54,580 nt of DNA. Source: Streptomyces longispororuber (GTDB taxonomy: Bacteria; Actinomycetota; Actinomycetes; Streptomycetales; Streptomycetaceae). This document shows, piece by piece, positions 44,537 to 53,037 of the stretch. The stretch spans positions 1 to 54,580 of the forward strand of contig NZ_JAMOLN010000045.1 in the NCBI RefSeq assembly GCF_024448165.1. The letters run 5' to 3'. Each line of letters opens with the position of its first letter. The stretch's first letter is position 1. The notes under the pieces are model-generated. The model searched no databases. It saw only the letters and a program-made list of their open reading frames with translations, and had not been told where the DNA came from. The position numbers and the translations under genes were made by a program.

Positions 44537-44564
44537 TTTTTGCACTGACTGGTCAGTGCAAAAA
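44537..44564. promoter_or_regulatory. TetR-type operator upstream of ABC-YhgE-TetR operon
   Basis: TTTTTGCACTGAC (44537-44549) and GTCAGTGCAAAAA (44552-44564) form a perfect inverted repeat with a 2-nt centre, 18 bp upstream of the ABC ATPase start. It is also strikingly AT-rich for this DNA and is probably the binding site of the TetR protein at the end of the operon. Confidence 0.85.
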
Positions 44565-44679
44565 CTAGCCCGAACCTTCGATCGAAGCAAAAGCCCAGGT
44601 CAGAGCCGATTGTCAGTGGCGTACTCCACGATGGGCACATACGGCCACTGCGCCGTCACACGACGACAGGAGGTTCGTC

Positions 44680-45243
44680 ATGGCTGGACATCAGGCATCC
44701 ACCGCAGCAGCCGCACGCCGCCGCGCCGCCACCGGCCCTGCCCCCTCACTGACCGGACCGGCGAGTGACGTCCACCCGGTACTGCGCCGGGCGGGCGCGC
44801 CACCCGCCGCCCTCGACCTGCTCGCCCAGGCCCGCGCCGGACTCGACGAGGCGGCCGCGTTCGAGACGTCGAACGAGCGGTACGCGACGGCCCACCTCGC
44901 CGCGCTGCGCACCGCCGCCGCCGTGCTCGCGGCCCGCGGCAGGCCCGAGCCCACTCCGAAGCGCCGCGCCAAGATCCGGAGCGCCTGGGAAGTGCTCCCC
45001 GAGATAGCCCCCGAACTGACCGAGTGGAGCGCACTGTTCGCCTCGGGGGCGACCCGTCGCGCCCGCGCGGAGGCGGGCATACGCGGCGCGGCCAGCGTCC
45101 GCGACGCCGACGATCTGGTGCGCGACGTGGCGATGTTCCTCCGCCTCGTCGAGCGGATGCTCGTCCTGCAGCCGGTGCTGCCCCAGCCCCGGCAGGAGGA
45201 CGACCTGCGCGTGGCGGAGCGGGAGGTGCCCGACGCGGGCTGA
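44680..45243 (+). CDS. SAV_6107 family HEPN-domain protein
   Basis: 187 residues. After a ~35-residue disordered Ala/Arg N-terminus, PPAALDLLAQARAGLDEAAA then ERYATAHLAALRTAAAVLAA are the first helices of an all-alpha HEPN-like bundle; it continues to ~residue 165 (FLRLVERMLVLQPV). R-X4-H (RYATAH) is present, resembling the RX4-6H RNase motif of HEPN toxins, but in an early helix. No antitoxin (MNT) gene is next to it. ATG 44680 with AGGAGG 7 nt upstream. Role unknown. Confidence 0.8.
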   Translation: MAGHQASTAAAARRRAATGPAPSLTGPASDVHPVLRRAGAPPAALDLLAQARAGLDEAAAFETSNERYATAHLAALRTAAAVLAARGRPEPTPKRRAKIRSAWEVLPEIAPELTEWSALFASGATRRARAEAGIRGAASVRDADDLVRDVAMFLRLVERMLVLQPVLPQPRQEDDLRVAEREVPDAG

Positions 45244-45363
45244 GCTCCCGGGGGTGACGTGCACGGATGACATGGGTGCCGGTCCGGGCCCATTAGGGTG
45301 GAGGCGCCCGAACCTGTTCACGCTCCGCCCCACCGGCCGGAGCCGCGCCGAGGAGTCACTCCC

Positions 45364-46134
45364 GTGTCGGACCCGATGCGCCCCCGAGCGTCTCTCCGTA
45401 CTGCCGTGGTCTGGGAGGTCCTCAAGGACGCTCTGGACCGCCGCGCCAAGGCCGCCGGGAGCCAGCCCCTCGACGTCCTCGACACCGGCGGCGGCAGTGG
45501 CAACTTCGCGGTGCCCGTCGCCGCCCTCGGCCACCGCGTCACGGTCGTCGACCCCAGCCCGAACGCGCTGTTCGCGCTGGAGCGCCGCGCCGCCGAGGCC
45601 GGCGTGGCCGACCGGGTGCAGGGCGTGCAGGGCGATGTGTCCGGCCTGTTCGACGTCGTCGAGCGGGACGCGTACGACGCGGTGCTCTGCCACGGCGTCC
45701 TGGAGTACGTCGAGGAACCGGCGGAGGGCGTGCGCAACGCGGTCGACGCGCTGCGCTCCGGCGGTGTGCTCAGCCTGCTCGCCGCCGGCCTCGGCGGCGC
45801 CGTGCTCGCCCGGGCCCTCGCCGGTCACTTCAAGGAGGCCAGAACGGCCCTTGACGACCCGGCAGGACGCTGGGGCGAGGGCGACCCCGTGCCCCGCCGT
45901 TTCAGCGCCGAGCAGCTCTCCCAGCTCGTCGGTGACGCGGGCGTGGACGTCAGCGCCGTGCACGGGGTGCGGGTCTTCGCGGACCTCGTCCCGGGCGTTC
46001 TCGTGGACACCGAGCCGGGCGCTCTCCAGGAGCTTCTCAAGCTGGAGGCGGCCGCCGCCGAGCTGCCCGCCTTCCACGCCGTGGCGACGCAACTGCACGT
46101 GCTGGGCGAGAAGCGGGTGGCCGAAAAGGGCTGA
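45364..46134 (+). CDS. Class I SAM-dependent methyltransferase
   Basis: 256 residues. Motif I is VLDTGGGSGNFAVPVAALGH (~35), motif II VTVVDPSP, motif III YDAVLCHGVLEYVEEPAE and motif post-III ALRSGGVLSLLAA. The closest recognisable group is SmtA/UbiE-like small-molecule methyltransferases; substrate unknown. GTG 45364 has GAGGAG ~10 nt upstream; TAGGGT at 45294-45299 is a likely -10. It lies between the HEPN gene and the dcw-proximal DUF3040 gene, an arrangement I recall as conserved in streptomycetes. Confidence 0.9.
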   Translation: MSDPMRPRASLRTAVVWEVLKDALDRRAKAAGSQPLDVLDTGGGSGNFAVPVAALGHRVTVVDPSPNALFALERRAAEAGVADRVQGVQGDVSGLFDVVERDAYDAVLCHGVLEYVEEPAEGVRNAVDALRSGGVLSLLAAGLGGAVLARALAGHFKEARTALDDPAGRWGEGDPVPRRFSAEQLSQLVGDAGVDVSAVHGVRVFADLVPGVLVDTEPGALQELLKLEAAAAELPAFHAVATQLHVLGEKRVAEKG

Positions 46135-46409
46135 GCGGCCCCGGAGAGCCGCCGCTGATCAGCGGCGCAGCGGCAGATGGAGTACGCCACAGGCCCCCCG
46201 ATCGGACGCTCGGCGCCGTATGATCTGGGTAGACCGTCCGGCATGACGGGTCGGCCACCGGGGAATGACGCCTCAGTGAGCCGGAGCGGCGTGACGCGGT
46301 CCGGAATGGTGAAGTTGGCGTAGAGGGGCGGGTTTCACGGGGGCGATTCCCTGCCTATCCTGAAGGGGACCCCCGGTCGCCCCGGCGACTGCACGATGAG
46401 GAGGACTCC
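46135..46409. other. 275-bp intergenic region before DUF3040 gene
   Basis: Contains no credible gene. Promoter elements for the DUF3040 gene are at 46333-46361. No MraZ gene or clear mraZ-like box is visible. Confidence 0.5.
46333..46361 (+). promoter_or_regulatory. Promoter of DUF3040 gene
   Basis: TTTCAC (46333-46338) and TATCCT (46356-46361) are 17 bp apart; transcript start would leave a ~42-nt leader with AGGAGG before GTG 46410. Confidence 0.55.
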
Positions 46410-46814
46410 GTGCCGCTCTCGGAGCACGAGCAGCGAATGCTCGAGCAGATGGAGCGAGCGCTGTACGCCGAAGATCCCAAGTTCGCGACAGCGCTTGAGG
46501 GAAGCGGGCTGCGTACGTACACCCGACGTCGGGTCTACCAGGCAGTCGCGGGCTTCCTGGTGGGTATCGCGCTCCTCATGGCAGGAATGGTCGCGCAGCA
46601 GATCTGGATCAGCGTGGTGGGATTCCTCGTCATGCTGGGCTGTGCGGTGCTCGCGGTCACCGGTTGGCGCAAGGCGCCCAAGCCCGGTGAACAGCAGGCG
46701 GGAGCGGTGCCAGGCGCACCCGCGGCCCGACGGCAGAGCAAGCAGAAGCGCTCCATGATGGACCGGATCGAGCAGCGCTGGCAGCGCCGCCGCGACGAGC
46801 AGGGCGGCCGCTGA
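46410..46814 (+). CDS. DUF3040 small membrane protein (SCO2097-type)
   Basis: 134 residues. MPLSEHEQRMLEQMERALYA then EDPKFATAL is the DUF3040 hallmark. Two TM segments (~45-65, ~68-88) are followed by a basic cytoplasmic tail with a Gln/Arg-rich end. It is actinobacterial-specific; the S. coelicolor homologue near the dcw cluster has been linked, as I recall, to the cell-wall synthesis complex. GTG 46410 has AGGAGG 7 nt before it. A terminator follows. Confidence 0.9.
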   Translation: MPLSEHEQRMLEQMERALYAEDPKFATALEGSGLRTYTRRRVYQAVAGFLVGIALLMAGMVAQQIWISVVGFLVMLGCAVLAVTGWRKAPKPGEQQAGAVPGAPAARRQSKQKRSMMDRIEQRWQRRRDEQGGR

Positions 46815-46849
46815 GCGCCTCGGCGCCGAGCAGCTGACACACGTACATG

Positions 46850-46879
46850 AAGGGTGACCGCCTCCGGCGGTCACCCTTT
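46850..46879 (+). terminator. Rho-independent terminator after DUF3040 gene
   Basis: 13-bp perfect stem AAGGGTGACCGCC/GGCGGTCACCCTT (46850-46862 with 46866-46878), 3-nt loop, then T. Confidence 0.85.
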
Positions 46880-46932
46880 GTGCGTAACGGGACCCCGTCA
46901 GGGGCCTGCGTAAGGAGACCCGGTCAGGAAGA

Positions 46933-46966
46933 AGGGCGCCGGCCACCTCGTGGTGACCGGCGCCCT
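46933..46966 (-). terminator. Terminator of the MoxR-DUF58-transglutaminase operon
   Basis: 10-bp outer stem AGGGCGCCGG/CCGGCGCCCT and 4-bp inner stem CACC/GGTG around TCGT with one mismatch; followed on the minus strand by TTCTTCC. It lies 43 nt past the transglutaminase stop. Confidence 0.65.
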
Positions 46967-47009
46967 CAGCCGCGTACGGAACCGCGTACGGAACCGGGTG
47001 CGGAAGGGC

Positions 47010-49415
47010 TCACCCCTCCTGGCCGGACGGCCGTGAGCGGAGCGCGGTCAGCCGGTCCCGCAGCCGCACGACGAACGCCTGCCGGCGCTCCGCGAGGGCC
47101 CAGACCACCCGGACGGCCGAGCGCGGCGCGAACGTCGCGCGCAGCCGCGTCCGCCGGCTCACCTTCGCGTGCAGACCGGAGTACAGCCGGCGCACGTCCT
47201 CACCGACCCCCGACGCGGGCTGCGGCCGTGGCGCGTACAGGACCTGCTCCACCGCGGCCGCCACCCGGTGGACCGACTCGGCGGCCGCCGGATCCAGCTG
47301 CCCGAGCCGGACGATGCGGGCCGCCGCCTTCCGCGGGGTCTGCGACTCGTCCGGCGGGATGCCGTGGTCCCACGCCGTGTCCGTCACCTCCCGCCAGGCC
47401 GCGAGCGTGCGCCCGGCGACGTCGTCGTCGGTGCGGCCGGACGAACCCAGCCGTAGCGCCCTGATCCGCTTGCGCCAGAGCATGGGCAGCAGCGGCACCA
47501 CGATCACCAGCAGCACGGCCAGCGCACCCAGCACGATCGGGCCGGTCGGCGGGCCGTCGTCCGTCGCGCCGCCGACGACCGCCGGCGCCGTGTTCCCACA
47601 GCTGCCGTCCTTGCGCTGGGCCAGCGAGCAGCTCTCCGAGGAGGACGGCTGGGAGGCCGAGGGCGCCGACGAGGCGGACTCGGTGGGCGCCGCCGGATCC
47701 GTCGGGCTGCCCGCCGGAGCGGTGTCCTGCGTGTACTCGGGGACCGTGCCGCGGTTCGGCGTCGGCTCGAAGCGGGTCCAGCCCACGCCCTCGAAGTACA
47801 GCTCAGGCCAGGCGTGCGCGTCCCGCAGGCCCACCGAGTACTTTCCGTCGCCCCCGGGCGAGCCCGGCGTGAACCCGACCGCGACGCGGGCCGGGATGCC
47901 CAGCGTCCTGGCCATGGCCGCCATCGAGAAGGAGAAGTGGACGCAGAAGCCCTCCTTCTGCTTCAGGAAGCGGGCGATCGCGGCCGAGCCGCTGCCCGCC
48001 GTCACCTCGGTGTTGTACGTGAAGCCGCCGTTGACCGCGAAGTAGTCCTGCAGCTTCACGGCCCGCTCGTAGTTGTTCGTCGCGCCCTCGGTGACCCTGA
48101 GCGCGGTCTCCTCCACCACCCGCGGCAGCGAGGGCGGCACCTCCGTGAACTCACGGGCGAAGTCGGTCGACGGCGCCCCGGCGTCCGCGAGCTGCTGGGC
48201 GGTCGGCTGCACGATCAGGCTGTTGACGGTGTACTGCTTGCCGCGCGTGGTCTGGCCGTGGTCGCCCACCAGCGTCCGGCCGACCCGCTCGAACCGCCAG
48301 CGGCCGTTGATCGACACCTTCGTCGCGGGGAACGGCATGGGCAGCCAGTCCTGCGCGTACCAGTCGGCCGCCGCGATGCGCGTCTGGACCTCGGTCCTGC
48401 GGATCTGGTCGCTGAGGCCCTGCGGGCCGGGCAGCGTCTCGGGCACGTCCGTGATGCTGCGCACCGAAGGACGCCAGGTCGTGCCGTCGAAGTCGTCGAG
48501 CGCCACGATCCGCAGATACATGTCGGACGTCTGCGGTGCGTTCGTCCGGTACGACATGACCTCCCGGTCCTCCGGCTGGTTCAGGCTGTTCTGCAGCGAG
48601 ACCAGCGGGTTGACCGCGGAGATCGTGCCGCCGCCCCCCGTGCCGTTGCCCACGCCCGAGCCGGACGGGCCCAGGAGACCGCCGTCCAGCGCCGGCAGGG
48701 CGAGCGGTACCGCGAGGGCGATGCCCAGCGCCACGGCGCCGATCCGCCGACCGGTGCGGACCGGGGCGATCGCGCCGCTCCCGCCGTCCGCCCCCGGCGC
48801 GCCACCGGGCGCCCGCCCCGTGCCGCCGAAGACCCGGCCCCACTGGGAGAGCCGGTCGCGGCCCTCGGCGAGCAGCAGCAGGAGGAAGCCGGCGGCCGCC
48901 AGCACGAACCACAGCCAGTCGGCGCTGCCCTCGGAGAGGCCGGCCGCGACCGAGTACAGCGCGAGCAGCGGCAGCCCGGCCGGGGCCGCGCTGCGGAAGG
49001 TCACCGCGAGCGCGTCCACCGCGAGCCCGATCACCAGCGTGCCGCCGACCAGCATCAGCCGGATGCCGTCGGACAGCGGCGCCGGGATCGCGAACCGGCT
49101 GACGTCGTCGCCGCCCGCCTCCAGGAGCAGCCCGAAGTGCCGGAAGGCCTCCGGCCCCGGGACGACCGCCCCGAGCGCTTGCTCGTGGGCGAAGACCAGG
49201 GTGAGCAGCAGCAGCGAGACCAGCGCCTGCACCGCCACCGTCAGCGGCCGTGCGAGCGGCACCCGGCGGGCCACCGCGCCCACCGCGGCCTGGATCACCA
49301 GCAGGATCGCGGCCTGGACCAGCCACGTCGACCGGTTCACCAGGGGCAGCAGCGCGCACGAGGCCAGGAACGTGGCCAGCGTCGCGCAGATCGAAAGGCG
49401 GGCACCGCCGCTCAT
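47010..49415 (-). CDS. TgpA-type membrane transglutaminase-like protein (DUF3488/DUF4129)
   Basis: 801 residues. Six to seven TM segments in residues ~1-245, then a large extracytoplasmic transglutaminase-like domain (~290-560) with the catalytic Cys in KEGFCVHFSFSMAAMARTLG, His in RDAHAWPELYFEG and the third residue in WTRFEPTP; a last TM (~620-640) and a cytoplasmic DUF4129 tail. Cys-protease or crosslinking activity outside the membrane is expected, with a link to the wall or to signalling. ATG 49415 overlaps the DUF58 stop in ATGA with GGAGG upstream, so the operon is coupled. Confidence 0.9.
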   Translation of the reverse strand: MSGGARLSICATLATFLASCALLPLVNRSTWLVQAAILLVIQAAVGAVARRVPLARPLTVAVQALVSLLLLTLVFAHEQALGAVVPGPEAFRHFGLLLEAGGDDVSRFAIPAPLSDGIRLMLVGGTLVIGLAVDALAVTFRSAAPAGLPLLALYSVAAGLSEGSADWLWFVLAAAGFLLLLLAEGRDRLSQWGRVFGGTGRAPGGAPGADGGSGAIAPVRTGRRIGAVALGIALAVPLALPALDGGLLGPSGSGVGNGTGGGGTISAVNPLVSLQNSLNQPEDREVMSYRTNAPQTSDMYLRIVALDDFDGTTWRPSVRSITDVPETLPGPQGLSDQIRRTEVQTRIAAADWYAQDWLPMPFPATKVSINGRWRFERVGRTLVGDHGQTTRGKQYTVNSLIVQPTAQQLADAGAPSTDFAREFTEVPPSLPRVVEETALRVTEGATNNYERAVKLQDYFAVNGGFTYNTEVTAGSGSAAIARFLKQKEGFCVHFSFSMAAMARTLGIPARVAVGFTPGSPGGDGKYSVGLRDAHAWPELYFEGVGWTRFEPTPNRGTVPEYTQDTAPAGSPTDPAAPTESASSAPSASQPSSSESCSLAQRKDGSCGNTAPAVVGGATDDGPPTGPIVLGALAVLLVIVVPLLPMLWRKRIRALRLGSSGRTDDDVAGRTLAAWREVTDTAWDHGIPPDESQTPRKAAARIVRLGQLDPAAAESVHRVAAAVEQVLYAPRPQPASGVGEDVRRLYSGLHAKVSRRTRLRATFAPRSAVRVVWALAERRQAFVVRLRDRLTALRSRPSGQEG

Positions 49416-50806
49416 GACCAACCTCCGGCCGGGCTCGATGGATGTGTCCCGGTGCGCTCCCGGTCCGCCTGGCGCCACAGCTCCACCAGGGAGGTGCCCG
49501 GCGACACGGCCACCGCGCTCCAGCCCGCCTCCTGCAGCAGGCGCAGCCGCTCGGCGCAGCGCTGCGACACCGGCGCTCCCGGACCCAGGGCCCAGGACTC
49601 GCTGTCGAGCAGGAAGGCGACGGCACCGCCGCTGCGCCGGCGCATCTTCGCGGCCACGGTGGCCTGCTCCTCGTCCATGTCGCCGAAGAACGCGATCAGC
49701 AGTCCCTCGTTCCCCCCGCGCAGCACGTCGTACGCGGACGAGAGCGTGTAGTTGTCGGAGTGGTCGACGACGGCGAGCGTGTCCATCATCAGGCCCGCGG
49801 CGTCCGCCGACTCCTGGCTGGCGCCCGCGAAGCCGTCGGTGCCCTCACCCGGAACCGCGGTACCGGTGTCGGTCAACAGGCGCACGGAGAAGCCCCGTTC
49901 GAGCATGTGCACCAGGGCGGAGGCCGTGCCGGACACCGCCCACTCGAAGGGCGAGTCGGGGCCCGCGCCATGGAACGCGACACCGCGCGTGTCGAGCAGG
50001 ACCGTGCAGCGGGCCCGCTGCGGCTGCTCCTCGCGGCGCACCATCAGCTCGCCGTAGCGCGCGGTCGAACGCCAGTGGACGCGGCGCAGGTCGTCGCCGT
50101 GCCGGTACCCGCGCGGGATCACGTCGTCCTCGCCGGCGAGCGCGAGCGAGCGGTGCCGCCCGTCGCCGTACCCCTTGGCCTCCCCGGAGAGCCGCACCGC
50201 GGGCAGCGGCTCCACGCGCGGGATCACCGTCAGCGTGTCGTACGTCGAGAAGGACCTGGTCAGTTCGCACATGCCGAACGGGTCCGTGAGGCGCAGCTGC
50301 AGCGGCCCCAGCGGATAACGGCCCCGCAGGTCCGAGCGGACCCGGTAGGAGACCTCGCGGCGGCCGCCCGCCTCGACCCGGTCGAGAACGAAGCGGGGCC
50401 GCGGCCCGAGCACGTACGGCACCCGGTCCTGGAGCATCAGCAGACCGGTGGGAAGGCGCGAGATGTTGTCCATGCGGAGATGGACGCGGGCCTCGGAACT
50501 CGCGGGCACGCGCGCGGGGGAGAGGCGGCGGCTGCCCGCGACCCGGTAGCGGGTGCGGTACAGGACGCCCGCGCAGACCAGCGGGAGCACCGCGAGCAGC
50601 AGGCCGACCCGGAGCAGATCGCTCTGCCCCAGTACGTACGCGCAGACCGCCGCGGCGACACCGGCGGCCAGGAACGAGCGCCCGCGCGTGGTCAGTCCGG
50701 CGAGGGCCGTGCGCAGGCCGCTCTTGTCGCCCTTGTCGTCCGTCCCGCCGTCGCCGTCGGTGAACCCGCCCCCCGGGTCCGCCGCGTAGTACCCCCCTGC
50801 CGCCAT
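49412..50806 (-). CDS. DUF58 (vWA-like) domain protein
   Basis: 464 residues. Two TM segments (~42-62, 65-83), YRVRSDLRGRYPLGPLQLRL and the DUF58 core GEDDVIPRGYRHGDDLRRVH followed by WRSTARYGELMVRREEQ. The C-terminal vWA-like fold has VLLDTRG but a partial metal site. It is a partner of MoxR ATPases in MoxR-DUF58-transglutaminase systems. The ATG at 50806 shares its A with the MoxR TGA; GGAGG lies 5 nt before it. A GTG at 50809 is an alternative. Confidence 0.9.
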   Translation of the reverse strand: MAAGGYYAADPGGGFTDGDGGTDDKGDKSGLRTALAGLTTRGRSFLAAGVAAAVCAYVLGQSDLLRVGLLLAVLPLVCAGVLYRTRYRVAGSRRLSPARVPASSEARVHLRMDNISRLPTGLLMLQDRVPYVLGPRPRFVLDRVEAGGRREVSYRVRSDLRGRYPLGPLQLRLTDPFGMCELTRSFSTYDTLTVIPRVEPLPAVRLSGEAKGYGDGRHRSLALAGEDDVIPRGYRHGDDLRRVHWRSTARYGELMVRREEQPQRARCTVLLDTRGVAFHGAGPDSPFEWAVSGTASALVHMLERGFSVRLLTDTGTAVPGEGTDGFAGASQESADAAGLMMDTLAVVDHSDNYTLSSAYDVLRGGNEGLLIAFFGDMDEEQATVAAKMRRRSGGAVAFLLDSESWALGPGAPVSQRCAERLRLLQEAGWSAVAVSPGTSLVELWRQADRERTGTHPSSPAGGWS

Positions 50807-51846
50807 CACAGCCTCCGGGTGCCGGGCGGCTGCTGGCCGTACATCGGAGCGGAGTTGAAGTTCTGCTGCGGTGCGCGGGTGTCGGTGGCCGGGACCGGGG
50901 TGCGCTGCAGGATGTCGAGGACGACCTGCTCGGCGGTGCGCCGGTTCAACTGGGCCTGCGCGGTGGGCAGCAGACGGTGCGCCAGGACCGCGACGGCCAG
51001 CGCCTGCACGTCGTCCGGCAGTGCGTACTCCCGGCCGCTCAGGGCCGCCGACGCCTTGGCCGCACGCAGCAGGTGCAGGGTCGCGCGCGGGGACGCGCCG
51101 AGTCTGAGGTCCGGGTGGGTGCGGGTGGCGGCGACCAGGTCCACCGCGTAGCGCCGTACGGCATCGGCGACGTGGACCGTGCGCACCGCGTCCACCAGCT
51201 TGACGATGTCGTGCGCGTGCGCCACCGGCTGCAGGTCGTCCAGGGGGTTCACGCCGCCGTGCACGTCCAGCATCTGCAGCTCGGCCTCCGGGCTGGGATA
51301 GCCGATGGAGACCCGGGCCATGAACCGGTCGCGCTGGGCCTCGGGCAGCGGGTACGTGCCCTCCATCTCGACCGGGTTCTGCGTCGCCACCACCATGAAG
51401 GGGCTGGGCAGTTCGTAGGTCTTGCCGTCGATGGTGACCTGCCGCTCCTCCATGGACTCCAGGAGCGCGGACTGCGTCTTGGGGGACGCGCGGTTGATCT
51501 CGTCGCCGATCACGATCTGGGCGAAGATCGCGCCCGGCTTGAACTCGAAGTCCCGCCGCTGCTGGTCGAAGATGGACACACCGGTGATGTCCGACGGCAG
51601 CAGGTCGGGAGTGAACTGGATGCGGCGCACCGAGCAGTCGATGGACCGCGCGAGCGCCTTGGCGAGCATCGTCTTGCCGACGCCCGGCACATCCTCGATG
51701 AGCAGATGCCCCTCGGCGAGCAGCACCGTCAGCGAAAGCCGTACGACCTCAGGCTTGCCTTCGATCACACCCTCCACCGACCTGCGGACCCGCTCCACAG
51801 TGGTGGTCAGATCAGTGAGGCTCGCTCGATCGTCATAGGTCGTCAC
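50806..51846 (-). CDS. MoxR family AAA+ ATPase
   Basis: 346 residues. Walker A EDVPGVGKTMLAKALA (~50), Walker B IVIGDEINRA, sensor 1 VVATQNPVEMEGTYPLPEAQ and sensor 2 region LGASPRATLHLLRAAKASAA; all key residues intact. MoxR ATPases act as chaperones for assembly or metal-insertion of partner proteins; here the partners are the coupled DUF58 and transglutaminase. GTG 51846 has GAGGAGGG 5 nt upstream. The C-terminus ends in a Gln/Pro-rich 25-residue tail. Confidence 0.94.
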   Translation of the reverse strand: MTTYDDRASLTDLTTTVERVRRSVEGVIEGKPEVVRLSLTVLLAEGHLLIEDVPGVGKTMLAKALARSIDCSVRRIQFTPDLLPSDITGVSIFDQQRRDFEFKPGAIFAQIVIGDEINRASPKTQSALLESMEERQVTIDGKTYELPSPFMVVATQNPVEMEGTYPLPEAQRDRFMARVSIGYPSPEAELQMLDVHGGVNPLDDLQPVAHAHDIVKLVDAVRTVHVADAVRRYAVDLVAATRTHPDLRLGASPRATLHLLRAAKASAALSGREYALPDDVQALAVAVLAHRLLPTAQAQLNRRTAEQVVLDILQRTPVPATDTRAPQQNFNSAPMYGQQPPGTRRL

Positions 51847-52000
51847 CCGGCCCTCCTCGGCCCGTACTTTCCCGGGCCGACGCTCTGCGATGCGGACCGG
51901 CCCACCCCGAAACACGGACACCACGCGCGAAAAGTTCCGTCGCTCGCGCGGGGTGTCACACACGCATTCTTGTTGGCGTTACCGGTTCGTGTCACTCGCC

Positions 52001-52009
52001 TGTGGATAA
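52001..52009 (-). other. Consensus DnaA box
   Basis: TGTGGATAA on the plus strand is TTATCCACA on the minus, a perfect E. coli-type box, in the 223-bp gap between moxR and the carbonic anhydrase gene. Only one box is seen. Confidence 0.4.
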
Positions 52010-52069
52010 CTGGCCGCGATATGTCGGGGCTTACAACCTTTTGAGGGGAAGGCCGACCGATCGGGAACC

Positions 52070-52624
52070 TCAGGCCGGGGTGATCTCGCGCAGCAGACCC
52101 GTCTTCACGTCGAACACGAAGCCGCGGACGTCGTCGGTGTGCAGCAGGAAGGGCGAGGTGCGCACCTTCTGGATCGACTGGCGCACGTCCTGGTCGACGT
52201 CGCGGAATCCCTCCACGGCCCAGCTGGGGCGCTGGCCGACCTCCATCTCCAGGTCGTGCCGGAACTCCTCGGTGAGGGACTCCAGGCCGCAGCCCGTGTG
52301 GTGGATGAGGACCACGCTGCGGGTGCCGAGGGCGCGCTGGCTGATGGTGAGGGAACGGATCACGTCGTCGGTGACCACGCCGCCCGCGTTGCGGATGGTG
52401 TGGCAGTCGCCGAGCTCGAGGCCGAGCGCGGCGTGCAGGTCGAGCCGTGCGTCCATGCAGGCCACGACGGCGACGTGCAGCACGGGGCGGGCGTCCATGC
52501 CGGGGTCGGTGAACGCGGCGGCGTACCGGCCGTTCGCGTCGACGAGACGGTCGGTCACGGTGCCGTCGGCGGTTATGGCGCCTTCGGAGGGAACGTCGGA
52601 CGGGATCTGCGCGGAGGTCGTCAT
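52070..52624 (-). CDS. Beta-class carbonic anhydrase
   Basis: 184 residues. Zinc ligands are Cys in VACMDARLD and the His-X2-Cys of IHHTGCGLE; the Asp-Arg dyad is the D-A-R of CMDARL. HTIRNAGGVVTDDVIRSL is the family block. It interconverts CO2 and bicarbonate, supporting carboxylation reactions. ATG 52624 follows TACCGT by 7 nt (leaderless). It lies just before the dcw cluster and is divergent from it. Confidence 0.93.
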   Translation of the reverse strand: MTTSAQIPSDVPSEGAITADGTVTDRLVDANGRYAAAFTDPGMDARPVLHVAVVACMDARLDLHAALGLELGDCHTIRNAGGVVTDDVIRSLTISQRALGTRSVVLIHHTGCGLESLTEEFRHDLEMEVGQRPSWAVEGFRDVDQDVRQSIQKVRTSPFLLHTDDVRGFVFDVKTGLLREITPA

Positions 52625-52631
52625 GGATATG

Positions 52632-52637
52632 ACGGTA
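52632..52637 (-). promoter_or_regulatory. -10 element, probable leaderless start of carbonic anhydrase
   Basis: TACCGT on the minus strand ends 7 nt before ATG 52624; no SD. Confidence 0.45.
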
Positions 52638-52797
52638 GTGGTCGCAGGTGGCCCAGGCCCGCTGTGAGGTGGGACAAAGAACGTCATCGAGCCTTGTTGT
52701 GAGCTAACCCACAGGGCGGACCGGCCTCGGCCGAACGGGTGAATTCCGGCGAAATGCGGCTTCGCGCCGACGCGCCCGCGACGCGCAGGCCGGTTGA

Positions 52798-52825
52798 TTG
52801 ACCGCGGAGCACCGTGGACTAAAGT
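52798..52825 (+). promoter_or_regulatory. Promoter of rsmH and the dcw cluster
   Basis: TTGACC (52798-52803) and TAAAGT (52820-52825) are 16 bp apart, the best HrdB-type match in the window. It gives a leader of roughly 205 nt before the rsmH TTG. Confidence 0.6.
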
Positions 52826-53037
52826 GACGCCGACCCCAGATAACCACGCAACGATGCAACACGGAGATCCCGGCGCCGCCGGACGCTCCCCGCGTGCGCG
52901 GCGCGTACGTACGGCTCGGCCTCCTCCCGCTCCGGTCGGCCGGCGTCACTTCCCCGGCGCCGACGGACCACCATCCCCTTCACGAGCGGGCGGGGACCCG
53001 GCAGTGCGTGCGAGCCCGCCGGACCTGAGAGGGCCCC

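Larger units (their letters stand above)
52625..53037. other. 413-bp divergent region upstream of rsmH
   Basis: Carries the -10 of the carbonic anhydrase gene and a good promoter for rsmH, then a ~205-nt untranslated leader. The leader is GC-rich with possible short hairpins but I see no known riboswitch. No credible gene lies in it. Confidence 0.55.
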
